From Calocera cornea HHB12733 (Eukaryota > Basidiomycota > Dacrymycetes > Dacrymycetales > Dacrymycetaceae), in the NCBI GenBank assembly GCA_001632435.1, contig KV423934.1, forward strand, positions 124,001 to 188,000: DNA of 64,000 nt. Direction: 5' to 3'. A program made the translations under genes and the position numbers. The notes beneath the pieces were generated by a model. The model worked only from the letters and a program-made list of their open reading frames with translations, was not told the origin of the DNA and did not search any database. Positions 44,247 to 55,800 of this stretch are shown one piece after another. Every line of letters starts with the position of its first letter. Positions within the stretch are counted from its first letter, which is position 1.

Positions 44247-44501
44247 GATAGGACGTTGAGAGGCGACGGGGGACCAGGACGCGTAACCGGTTTGACGCGG
44301 CGCAGAGGCGATGCAGAAGACCGGAACACGGTCGCTGTACTCTGGATGCGGGGAACGGCGGGGGCTCAGCGTGGATCGTTGACAAATGCCATATGCACCA
44401 GAACCGTCTTGGCCAACATGACTGGCACTAGTTTGGCAAGCTTATCGTATGTCTGGGCAACGGTATAGGATATACAAATGTACAATGGTTAATTTATCCC
44501 T

Positions 44502-44687
44502 TCAGCCTCCGTCTGCCTGTTGGTCGCTCCGTAATACGCGCTCGTCTGACTCTCGAATTGGATGCTGAGTATCAGCGTTCTCAGACCAACTTTCCCATCG
44601 ACCACGTTTCGCGTGCTCGAACGCCAAGATCGTCCCCCCGAATGAGCAAATGGCCCACATCCAGACATTCCACGCCCTTCGCTCCAT
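44502..44687 (-). CDS. possible small single-pass membrane ORF
   Basis: A 61-residue ATG frame (MERRAWNVWMWAICSFGGTI) has a likely membrane helix, then LAFEHAKRGRWESW and a polar tail. This looks like small mitochondrial membrane proteins, but I recognise no family. It lies between RPN13 and the next hypothetical gene, on the same strand as both. Confidence 0.35.
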   Translation of the reverse strand: MERRAWNVWMWAICSFGGTILAFEHAKRGRWESWSENADTQHPIRESDERVLRSDQQADGG

Positions 44688-44723
44688 CAGAATATTTTGA
44701 TTCCCGGAGGATCGCCGGGTTTC

Positions 44724-45158
44724 TTAATGGCCTTCCACCAATGCGTTCAGTTTGGAAAGCAGCGCTTCACCCTTCTTTGCCCCGTATAGCGGGCTCACCG
44801 ACTCCAGAAGGGGCTCGACTGTCTCGTAGATGATGGAGGATTGTTCTTGAGAGACGAGCTAGGAGGTCGGATCAGCCAGTGCCAGGACCGCCCGAATGTT
44901 ATCACTGACTTTGTAGCCGCGAATTGAGAGTACCACGGTGATGCTATTCGCCTCCAGCAACACGACATCTGCCGATGCACTTGAGGAACTCCAGCCGGTC
45001 AATCGATAGCTGGTGATAGCGTCCCCCTGCTCGTGAAGGGCTCGAGACAGCTCCTCTCGATAGAAGGTGGACGGGCCTGCATCACAGGTCATGGCACAGA
45101 GCCAAGAGGCGATCCAATCCACTTTCGAAGGAGGGGTTGGTTCATGACATACATGCAC
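44724..45158 (-). CDS. conserved-looking hypothetical protein, 127 residues
   Basis: Exon 1 (45158-44910) encodes MHVCHEPTPPSKVDWIASWL ... STFYREELSRALHEQG and ADVVLLEANSITVVLSIRGY. An intron 44859-44909 (GTCAGT...CTCCTAG, with a CTGAT branch site) removes an in-frame TAG. Exon 2 (44858-44724) encodes QEQSSIIYETVEPLLE and LLSKLNALVEGH. If unspliced, the protein would stop after 99 residues at DPTS. The alternating hydrophobic strands suggest a small globular fold. Function not recognised. Confidence 0.55.
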
Positions 45159-45319
45159 GTGGACTGTTACGCCCTAGCCCCCTTTGGAGAACACCATCAT
45201 TGAGGGGGATCTCATAAATAGTATTATGCACGTGTATTGTCCTTGATGATAGAATACATCATGAATGTAAATGGGTTATGCTACAGCGCTTGCTATGTAC
45301 TGTGTAAGGGCATAGGACG

Positions 45320-48300
45320 TCAGTCATAAATAGGCATAGGGAAAACGCGGTCAGAGGTAAAGAGGAAGTTGTTGGCCATATCCTCCCCTTCAAGGAAGCG
45401 AGTTGGGTACAAAACAAGATGACCTTTGACATGCCTCAGCAGATTTTCCATCTCATCGCGCTCCCATTGCTCAAATGGTTCATCCGGTCTAGATGGCCTC
45501 TTCTCGCTTTTGCCAGCAGCACTTGCAGCTCCAGACGCCGATGCTCCATCGACCCTGGTGCCTGTTTCGGTTTCTCCATGGTTTTCGGAAGACGCGGTTT
45601 CGGCAGGAGAGGAAGGTACCTTGCTGGTCTGTTTACCCGGCAGATTGCCGTGGCCAAGCTCGCCGGGAATGTGCGAAAGGTTCTTGGGTTGATCGGGTTG
45701 CATCTCCACCACTGCCTCGTCTTCTGACGGAACCGAAGCGACGGGATCTTCCGTATCCCCACCCTTGGGCTGTGAAGTGTCAGCGATGCACCAGATGGGA
45801 CAGGGACAAAGCTCACAGGTCGGTCCAGGCGCTCCTGCCATGCGCAATACTCCTTGTATTGCTTCCAGGTTGTTACCAAATCATCTGGAACACATCGGAA
45901 GACTTTGCGATAAATTTCCGTCTTAGAGTTGTATATCAATGAGTTGCTCAGACCAGCTGCCAGATGAAAGGCTCACGTTATGTACCGCTCCGGCGATCCA
46001 AACATCTTCGAAAAACTCGGGACAGACGGGATCCAGAAATCCATTCGGATCGACGATCGGAGCAGGCGTCGGGACGTTCCAAGGATGTGCACGGATCTTT
46101 GCATCGAGATGTTTTCTCAGGACCTGGCGAGCCGGCATGGCCATATTCTCCTGTTGCATCGGATTCAGCTCGCCGGGTGCTTGTACGTCTCCTTCAGCAG
46201 CCAGCGCAGGTGCGCCGAATAGCTCTTCGACATCTCGCGGGACATCCTTGTCCTCGCTCTCCAACTTCCCGTTCGGTGTTCTTTCTGGGACTTCACTCAT
46301 GTCTCTGAGCGCTATGTCCCCACTCTCTGCATGCTTTGGGAGCCGTTCCGAGATGACCTTCTCTTCGAGAGTTGGTACGACAGACGACGCGAACCCTTGC
46401 TTGTCTCTGCCGTCCTGATCTACCAGGTGGCGTTCTCGCTCAACTGTCTTGTCGCCGATGACGGCATCGATGCCGTCACTCTTCAGACCCATCGCCTCTC
46501 GAGCCTTATGGAACATCTTGCCGCCGGCGCGAGAGCTGATTTCTCCGACACCAAAAGCAACTGCATATACAGGTGAAGTTCTGGACCAGAATACAGGGAC
46601 AGCACCGACCTTGACCAGCCTCTCCGCCGAGGTCTCCTTCGTAGGCGCGCTCAACTCGGTTGAGATGATGATGCAGCCGAGTGACCCCACCACCAGGCTG
46701 ATCTTGCTGCTCATTCTCGGGGTCCCATTTCTGTATCTCATCCGCCGGTTTGACAGGAGAATTCGCCATGAGATCGTCGTTGTAGATAGCGTCAACGTCG
46801 ACTCCCAAATGTTCACGCATCAAGCGCATGCGGAGTGTGTGAACGAAGCGTCCAACTTTGTATGGCTTCCCAGCCATGCGCCTGGAAAGGGATTAGAGGG
46901 ATATTACTCAACGGAACGATCAACCATACCCGTCGATCATGTCTGTGTCACGGATCACAGAAACAAGCTCAGAGTCCCGGTCTCCGCGCTGAGATCGTTC
47001 GTTGATGTTGGCGGAGCCGATCAGGGCAATTCGATCATCTACGAGCATGATCTGGCCAAAGTATAAGTCATCGAACGGATCAGCAGAGAGTACATTGTCA
47101 CCTTGCCATGTATGTACACTTCTTCCGTAGTGAGCACACCCGACTCGAATTTGCCCCACGACCGCAAAGAGAAGAACGTGATGTGCTCATCAGGCTATAT
47201 AGGAATGGTTATCACGAAAAGGTTTCTAGCGGCTAGGAGTTAAACGTACATCGATACCCTCACGTCTCAATCTTGCAAAGATAGAATCGGGGCCTCTAGC
47301 GATTGTCCGGTTCTGGCATTCAAGGATTATGCGAACCTGCACGACATGTCAACGAGGTCCTCCAGCGAGAGTGATGTCACTTACAGAGCTCGCATCAGAA
47401 TGGTCGATAGGGAACGGGAATCCAGGTAAGAGCGGAATCAAGATACAGCATCGCCAAGGAGTTCCCTCATGATGTGCACGTATGATACGGCTAACAAGGG
47501 CATCACCTATCTTGTTCTCAATCTTCACATCGTCCACCTGGGTACTACAGCCACAAGTCAGAAAAAGGTTCGACGAGTTCAGCCCCTTACATACGAAGTC
47601 ACAAAGAACTGGTTCTCGATGTAGATGAAGTGCTCGGACATTTGGATTGCTAGGCAGCAGGAGTTAGGAGCCATTAGCATTGGCCAAGAGAGTATTGTTA
47701 CCCTTCAGGTATGCGTTCTGAATGGACAATTCTATTTTGCTTTGGGTGCCCATGGACCATGGGCCACATGACCGACAGATCTGCACCTCGCATGTACCGG
47801 TCAGACCCTGCGCGTCGAGCTCCTCCGTGTGGAAGTCTGGTGGAGGTAGCAAAAAGGGCATGATGCGCGTGTGGGCCTACATCACATTTAGATGCAGTTC
47901 ATAGGAGGAAATCGACTATTACGAACTTTGACGCGGAGAAGCCAATTCCACCGTTGAACAAAATGTCGGCAAAGATCCCGAGCAGGTTGCCCTACCATCT
48001 GTACGCCAACATCGTGCCTGTGATGTTCAGTATTGAAGCACAAACCGGACGACGGGTGGTTTCTTACCAAGGCATGCGAGGGACCTTGCTGCGATCGTGC
48101 ATGTCTTCTAATGGCTTGTTAAGGGCGAAAAAGTCTGCTACTCGTCCGTTATTGTAGTCTTTGCCTGACATGCTTGTCAATAGCGCCTCTGCACTAAAGA
48201 ACATGACGAACCGGGCCAGACCTGGGCATTCTCTCCATGACCACCAGGCTCCCCTTGATCAATCATGATGTGTTGGCTTGTATCCCAACGCCCAAAGCAC

Positions 48301-51300
48301 AGATCGAAGCCACCCATGAAAGCGATTGCCTCGTCGATAACACACAACTTTTCATGCTGTGGCATCACCAGTCAGGTAAGAGCAATCATTGATTTGAGGA
48401 TACGTACATGTGCCCAATAGAAATTTCCAGTTGCGAAGTGGGACGGAGACCGCTGCACCAAAATGTTTGGGTGCAAGCCCATCAGTCGTTGCTTTGCATA
48501 ACTACGACGCATCAGTCCATGTCGGTTTGCCCCGAGAAGCACGGCGGCTCACTTGCTATCCGTGGGTGTTGTCCTACTAGAAACTTCTTGGCTTAAATGG
48601 TGTCAGGCGGAAAATGCGGTTGCAAATAAAGTATCTCACTATACGATAACGTAGATCTTGACGCCCTCGCGCGCCTTCTTCCTCAATATCTGGTCCAGAC
48701 GGTAGTGCTCTTTGTTGGGGCGGCGCATATATAGCTCTATGTAATATGAGCGCTCCTCAAGAGGCATTGCAGCTGCCCCTCACCTGGCGAGATCCACCAA
48801 TCATGGATATATATACGCTCCTTTGCGAGCAGCAACGCCCGGCTTAAGTTCCAGAAGTAATCGCGCTTCAAGCTTCATGAGAAAAACAATATTTGTGGGA
48901 TTCCAGACACTTACCCCATCCACCAACCACTGGGCTGCAACATTCAGCCGTATAGGCGCAAAGCTCTCAAAACGATTTCTGCCTTTCCAGACAGACTTGT
49001 CAGCCATGCGTTCAATGCTGGCGATCCATTGGTGCATTTGACGCTTTTCCCCGCGCAATTAGGAGAGGTTCCATATCAGAATCGCATCCAGCTCACCTCA
49101 TTTCGTGCGATCAGCTTTAGCCGCCTTTGAGAGTTCTGGATGTAGAACGTGTGCTGACTGACGTTGGAACGACCCCGCTTCTTGTTGTCCTTCTCCGTGA
49201 TTGTTCGCGGATCTTTCTGTATTGAAGGATCGACCGTGAGGTCTTCTTGGACACCTTGCGGATCATGGTCCCTCCCCCCGTTCTGGTGCTCCTTCTCGCT
49301 GCTGACGCCGTCCTGCTTCTCATCCTTGCCATTCTGATGTAGCTTGAGCAGTTTGGAGAACAGTTTCCGCTGCGGGCCGGTCTTTGGTAGGTCCGTCTCG
49401 TCCGAATCTGCATCAGTATGACGATGATCACCAACCGCTTCCTCTTCATCATCCAGCTCTGAATGCTGCCGAGAGAGGTGAAGGAAGTTGAGGCCTTGCC
49501 GGTACACGCGCTTAGGTCGTTCAATCACGAAGTCCGTATCGAATAAGAACACATCATAGATGTCCGCCTAAGCGAGATCAGGATACATTGGAGGGCCTCG
49601 GTCAAGGGTTTGCTTACGTCTGCAATTGTATCTACTGCTACCATGTAGCTCTCCCGTACAAGCCACCATTTCGGATCGTGGCTCTTCTTCCAAGCCATCA
49701 GATGGTGACCCTTCGCCTTGCGGCTCGTGTGTCCAGATGCGACCCTGAGAGTGCCTGCTTTGCCCTGGACGCCGCCACGCTGGGCCAGGGAGACTGAAAG
49801 TGTTGACACTTCGAAGAAGCGGCACAGTCGGTTCGCTTCGGCGCGGAACATCTATCCTCAAACGTCAGCAACACTATCTCAACATCGATAGGGTGACAAT
49901 ACGGTTGTGCGGATGAGCCCGATAAGGTAGTTTTCCAGAGATTCTCGCTGAAGGCGAGCGAAGTCAGCCCGAGTAACCTCATAGCCCTTCTCGCGGCCTT
50001 CTTTTCTCAGCCGGTTGAAATAGGGTAGACCTATACAGGAGATCAGGGGGAAAGCTCTCAGAAGGGCACGGAGACGGCTCACTCGTTCGCGGGAACTCGG
50101 GGAGTTCGACCCGGTTACCCCATGCGTACGCGTTGGCCACCCGGTAGTGCGTGTGCAATGAGATCAAGTCGCGGAGCTCCCGGTATATAACCCAGCGAGA
50201 GGCACCGTTTGCATACTCACACTATGGCTCATTAAGCATTGTCCCTTGCGCCCGAACAAGACGCTTACCTCTATCCTGAACACAGCGTGAGAATTGTGCA
50301 GAGGATGGAGACTGTCGCTGACACGAATCTTCAAATGGTGCAAGAAAACAGGAACTCTCCGCTGGTCTTGCTCATCTCGCTCGAAGTACATCCTCATCAT
50401 GAGGCCAGCCAAGGGTCCAGCAAGCAGCTCATCTTGGATGTTGATTTCCTCGCCTACTGCTGATGTGGGTCCTTCACGTTGAGAGCCCAAAGGAAACGAC
50501 ATCGTCGGTTGGCTGCGCTTGCTGGGTTCGGAAGACAGTAGCTTGGAACGGAGGACTTGCCAGCGAGATTGGGTGGACCTGGCTTGTGGGCGGGAAGCTC
50601 CAGTAGACTGTCCTTGTGTAGGCAACTGAGGCTGGGTCTGGCTGCCTCGGCGCATCTGAATCTGAGGGAGAGAATGATACCGAGCGAGCTGGTGACCAAC
50701 CTGTGCGATAGGGCCAGATCCTACTGCACGAGAAGTCTTTGGAGGATTGAGATGAGCGTCGCCGTTCGTGAGGGGCCCGACCACGTCTATCTCATAACCT
50801 GCGCCTTCATCGTCCGCATCATGCCCCGCCTCTAGTTCCTCTTGAGGACTTTGCGTCAGCTCCTGGTCCCTCCCTCCCTCCTGTACCCTTGCTTTCTGCT
50901 TTTGTCTCTCCCTGTCCCGCTGATCGTTTTCGTTTTCGTGTTCGTGTTCGTGTAAGAGCCCCTCGGCAAACCCCTCCCACTTCCTCCACAGCCCATTGCC
51001 CTCCTCCTTCTTGGGTCCCTTCCCCCCGCCGTCCGTATCGTTATACTCCCAAGCACCCCTGAAGCTTGAGGAGTTGCGTGAGAACTTCGCTCGATAGGGG
51101 TCACTGGGAAGCTCGGGGCTGGGCTGCTCTGCATCAAATAACGACGTGGAGGCGCTGCGCTGTGCAGGACGGCGGGCACTGGGCGTGACGAGTGGTGCGA
51201 AGCTGCGTCCTGGCGAGTCTCTCTTGGATTGCGACCGAGAGAATGCGACTATGGGTGCTGGGCGAGACAGCTGCCGCGGGGATTGGCCAACGGTAGATGG

Positions 51301-51432
51301 GCCCGGATCAGACGGAACAGCTACGGTTGCCTCCGGACCGTCTGGGCGGTCACTCTCGTCTTCGTCGTTCCAATGGAGGCCTTCATCGTCGTTGTCGAGC
51401 ACCTCGCGGGCGATGTCAGCCAAGGTCGGCAT
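45320..51432 (-). CDS. PLD1: phospholipase D1 (Spo14-type, PX-PH-PLD)
   Basis: Hydrolyses phosphatidylcholine to phosphatidic acid on cellular membranes. It starts MPTLADIAREVLDND at 51432, although an in-frame ATG 20 codons upstream exists. A long disordered, charged N-terminal region (to about 50450) is followed by the PX region (LLAGPLAGLMMRMYFERDEQ; HHLKIRVSDSLHPLHNSHAV; IPYFNRLRKEG) and the PH region (SHDPKWWLVRESYMVAVD). The catalytic half has HKD 1 (AHHEKLCVIDEAIAFMGGFD, formed across an intron near 48370) and HKD 2 (YIHGKIMLVDDRIALIGSAN, formed across an intron near 47110). Both HxKxxxxD motifs are intact. The C-terminal extension includes FEQWERDEMENLLRHVKGHL and LVLYPTRFLEGEDMANNFLF. 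It diverges from RAD50 across repeat locus C. Confidence 0.93.
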
Positions 51433-51796
51433 GGCGTGCCTCCAAGGGCTGACAAAGCGGTTAAGAAGGGGGATGAAGAGGGGAGGGGGCACGACCTAGG
51501 GGTCTCGAGGAGAGCAGCTCCTAGGGCGCGTTTATACACTGGCACGTTTGACCAACTAAGGGCGGGGTTTTCAGGGACAGGGTGCGTGCACGGCAAAGCG
51601 TCGTCGATACGTCACCAACCCGCTTATGTAATCCACTCGCGCACGATCACCAGCCGCGGAGCACACATGGACAGGTCGTTGTGATCGCAGTCAGACCGCT
51701 GGGCTCCTCATGCATCTGACTCCTGTCGTCGGCGCACGCGTGGTGCCCGCAGCCTCTACCATATTAGAGGGTAGATACTGAAGCAAAGCCGAGAAT
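51433..51796. promoter_or_regulatory. PLD1 upstream region
   Basis: GC-rich spacer between the PLD1 start and repeat locus C. Open frames here are shadows of PLD1. No specific binding motif is recognised. Confidence 0.4.
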
Positions 51797-52640
51797 AGCA
51801 CGGTGGTTCAAGTAGCCGGCGAAATGTCCCGTGGGCCCCCGACCGCAACGAAGGCGCGCCAATCGAGGGAGTGGGGTGAAATGCACGAAGCAAGGGGGCC
51901 TGCTTTGCTTCCTTTCCAGGTATTTGCCTCCGCTAGAATGCTTGCTTTCACTGAAGCAACTGGATCCGCCATGTAATTTTGCCTAGGTTGTCAGTATGTC
52001 TCCCCCTCCTGATTTGCCTTCAAGAAATGAGTTACTTCCGCTGACCTATCCCTCACCGTGAAGGTATAAGCTTCCCGCGATTTCCTTCCACGGCACCAAC
52101 TGGCTTGTGCGGAAGTAAATGCTGCCATGAGGGAACGGAGGCAAACAAGAATTACGGAGGCCAAACTGCCACGGAGGCAAATAAAGTATCGGAAGCAAAA
52201 TGTGGAGCGGATGCAAGCTCAATAGCGGAGACAAATTGCTCAGCGGAAGCAAAATATCCCTCGGAAGCAAACACTCAAACGGAAGCAAAACAGTTAGCGG
52301 AAGCAAAGAGCTCAGCGGAATGAAACTAGTCCATCGGAAGTAAACCAGGCAGCGGAACCGAATAATAGCCACACCAAATTTCAGACTTTAAGTGGAAGCA
52401 AAGCTCATGGCCGAAGTAAAGGCCATTACGGAAGTCGCTGCCATGGTCGATGCAAACTAGTAAGCGGAAGAAAAGCTAGAAGTGGAAGTAAAGCAGAGAA
52501 CGGAAAGAAATGGCCCAGCGGATGTAAGGTCCCCCAGCGGGATTAGATGAGCTGGCGGAAGCAAAGTCCCAGCGGAAGTAAGCCGATGAGGGATGCAAAG
52601 CGACTGGAAGCGGGAGCAGAAGTCGCGGTGATGCTGATGC
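51797..52640. repeat. 18 bp-period CGGAAGCAAA array, locus C
   Basis: This is the clearest array. Nine successive motif copies start at 52172, 52190, 52208, 52226, 52244, 52262, 52280, 52298 and 52316, all exactly 18 bp apart, each with a different 8 bp spacer. Less regular units continue on both sides, from 52109 to about 52620. Exact CGGAAGCAAA occurs at 52190, 52244, 52262, 52280, 52298 and near 52557. On the left (about 51900-52040) the motif is on the opposite strand (TTTGCTTCC, TTTGCCTCCGC, GTTACTTCCGC). The left flank resembles that of locus B. The array ends about 170 bp before the RAD50 start. Confidence 0.88.
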
Positions 52641-52810
52641 TTGGGCCCGTCCCAGGAGACGTGTGGCCTACAGGAGTCACAAACCCTTGTACAGTGATTA
52701 TGTAACCCCTTGGTGACACACGACGCGCTCTAGGGTCCTCGCGTCTCTCTCCTCGCCGGCGCGACTTTCAGCTGGCACCGGAGTCTGAGCCATCTCGTCG
52801 ACCTTTGACA

Positions 52811-55800
52811 ATGTATCTGCTTCTCTGCTATGATGATCTCCCATTTATCCTCTTGATACAGGGCATCGTTAGACAAACTAGCAATTCGTGGCATCCGGTC
52901 GTTCGATGACAAGAGTGTCGCGATCATCGAGTTCTACTCCCCCGTTACAGTCATCGTCGGGCACAACGGCAGTGGAAAGACTGTATGCCTGACCTGAGCA
53001 TACATGGTGATCAAGTAACGCTAACATTCGAACACAGACCATCATAGAATGTTTGAAGTACATCACTACGGGCGATCAGCCGCCGAACACACGTGGTGGT
53101 GCTTTCGTGCACGATCCCAAAGTGAGAAAGACGGACCCATCTGCCCATTCCCCCCTCTAAGCAGTGTCACAGATGGCCAACGAGAAAGAGGTCAAAGCCC
53201 AAGTCAGGCTTCGTTTTTTTGCGGCTAACGGCACTCGCATGCTTGCCACGCGCAATCTGTCTGTCACACAGAAGAAAACCGGTCTCACTATGAAGACGCT
53301 AGAGGGCATTCTGGGAACTGCAGACGAAGTTCGGGGGAAGGTACGCACGGCAATGCTCTGGCAATGGCACACTAAAGTCTAATGACCTCTCAAGCGAAGT
53401 ACCATATCGACGAAATGTGCTGAGATGGACATCGAGATCCCCCGTTTGCTCGGTGTCTCAAAGTCCGTGCTGGAAAATGTCATATTCTGTCATCAGGAAG
53501 ATTCGTACTGGCCGTTAGCCGAGCCTGCTGCTCTGAAAAAGAAGTTCGACGATATCTTCGAGGCCACGAAGTACATCTTGTGTCTTTTCTGCTAACAACT
53601 GAACTCAGTCTGTTCTGAGGTACACCAAAGCGCTTGATTCTATCAAGTCGCTACGGAAAGAGCGAGTAGCCGATCTCAAGGCAGAGAAGGAAAAGCTCGA
53701 GAGCCTGAAGCTAGAGAAGAATCGCGCGGGTAAAGTATGTGTGTTTCTGTGATCCAGTATGGGTGCTCATCCGTGGCTACTTAGCTTCGGAGCCAAATCA
53801 CGACGCTGCAGACCGCGATCGGCGACAAAGACGCTGAGCTGGAGCGACTCACTGTGGAATGCGCGCAGCTTTCTTCTTCGAATCAGCGCTTTTACGATAG
53901 CGCGGTCAAGTTCAAGGAGACTCTGACTAGGGTCGAGTATCTCACGAGGAGGAAGGAAGATCTGGCAAAGAATGCAGAGAGCCTGCATAAAAGTATCAAG
54001 GAGATTATCGGTACGACGCCACATATCATTTGAGACATAACGTCCTGACGCCACGCATAGACGACGAGGACATCGAGGGCAAGATCAAAAGCTTTGAACA
54101 GCGAGTCTCCCAACAAGAGGGTCGGAGAAGGAAGCTTTCTGAAGATCTTGCCGACGAGCTTGAAGGGCTTCAGCAATACCGGCGTAAACATGCAGAGGCC
54201 ATGACGACGCAAGGTCGGCTGATGGCCGAGAAAGAAGTGAGCACTCTGGCCTCTTGATTGTCTGCTTCCGAACAATCCTACGTAGGCCCACGTTCGACAT
54301 ATCTCTGCTCGAGAAGACCTCGTGCACGAAATGTCTTCTAAGTATCATTTACGAGGCTTTGATCATAGTCCCCTCGAGAACACCAAACTGGAGGACTTTG
54401 CTCGTCGTCTGAAGGACCTCTTGGCAGAGCAACATGCACAGACCTTCCGTCTGAAGGTATTATCTGCCCAAGTCTACATATCACATTCTGATACATGATG
54501 CTCAGAGTGAACAGCGGTCCGGACTGGAGGATTTGGATGCACGCCTCCGAAAGCTCCTTAATGAGAGGGCCAGCAACGAGCAAGTCATCCGCGATGCTCA
54601 GAAAGAGATTGTAAGCGACGCTGTAACATGTTTTCTGACCGGGCGCTGAATCTCCGAAAAGAGCAAGCTGAACCAAGACGTCGTAAACTATTCCGCGCAG
54701 ATGAACTCGTCAAGGATGGTTGACGCAGATCTGCGACGAGTCGGTGCGGAGCTCGAGTCTGAAGAAGAAAAGCAGAAAAGGCTGTACACAGAGTATGAAA
54801 CTGCCAACTACGACCGCGCTCTAGCCGAAAACACCAAAGAGATTCGGGACTTACAAGAAAGCCGAGAAGCTTTGGAGCGAGAGCGCCAGGGTCTGATGCA
54901 ACAGGCGGACTCCCGGGCAAAACTGTCGTCTCGACAGCAGGAGCTGCAGCGAAAAAAAGACAATATAAGCACATGGCGGGTTATTATCTTGAAGTATGGT
55001 CAGCCGAATCTGATGATTCGTAGGTTGTCATCCATCGAGCAAAAGTTCCAACTCTTCATTGGGCATGAACCTGCTGAGAGTACGGTAGAAGCTGAAATCA
55101 CACAAGGGATAAGGTTAGCACCTGGTTTTCGCATGCACTAGCTTCACTCAAGCGATGACGCATTTCTGACAGGGAGAGAGAAAGCATCGTTATCGAAGTG
55201 GAACGAGCGAGTGCTAATGCAGTTGCCAAGTACAAGCAAGTTGAGTCAAACAAGATACGTCTGCAGCAGGAGGTACAGAAGAAAAGAGAAGCTGTACAAG
55301 GTATTGAACCACTTTCCACCCCATGATCAAACAAACTGAGCCACAAATGTAGCGCATAGGCGGAGAGTTAACGAGGGCAAGGGAGATTTCCCCTCTATCG
55401 ATGCCGCGGTCGCCGCCAAAGCTGAGGAGCTTGATCACGCCAAGAGGTATGGATACCAGAGCCTTGTATCGAACGCCGGCTCAATTGATGAAATACAGTA
55501 ATGCTACAGAAGCCACAGCAACTTACAGTCTGTTCTGCCAAATCCGAGACACTGGCGTCAAGAACCACAAGTGCCGAGGTTGCGACAGGCCGCTCACCGA
55601 CTCTGAACTCCCTGCTTTCCAGAAATATGTGAGTGACTTGGCCACCCATTGATACGGGTTTCCTCAGCTGGAGGATATGTTAGATCAGTAGACTACTTGA
55701 GAGGCTCAACTCCAAGCAAGCCCAGCAAGAGAGTGACGACAATGTCAACGAGCTCATGGAGGAGCTGCGTATCCTGCAAGATCTGCAGAGAGCTGCGGAG

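Noticed and set aside
44859..45158. Pseudogene because of an in-frame TAG
   Set aside because: The TAG coincides with a good intron acceptor, and a 51 bp intron with a branch site removes it in frame.
52046..52372. Leu-rich hydrophobic ORF over array C, and similar ones over D
   Set aside because: The hexapeptide pattern follows from the 18 bp period (a multiple of three), which opens frames on both strands.
52109..52620. CRISPR-like repeat-spacer layout
   Set aside because: Repeats are only 10 bp and degenerate, spacers are 8 bp, the genome is eukaryotic, and no cas-like gene is nearby.
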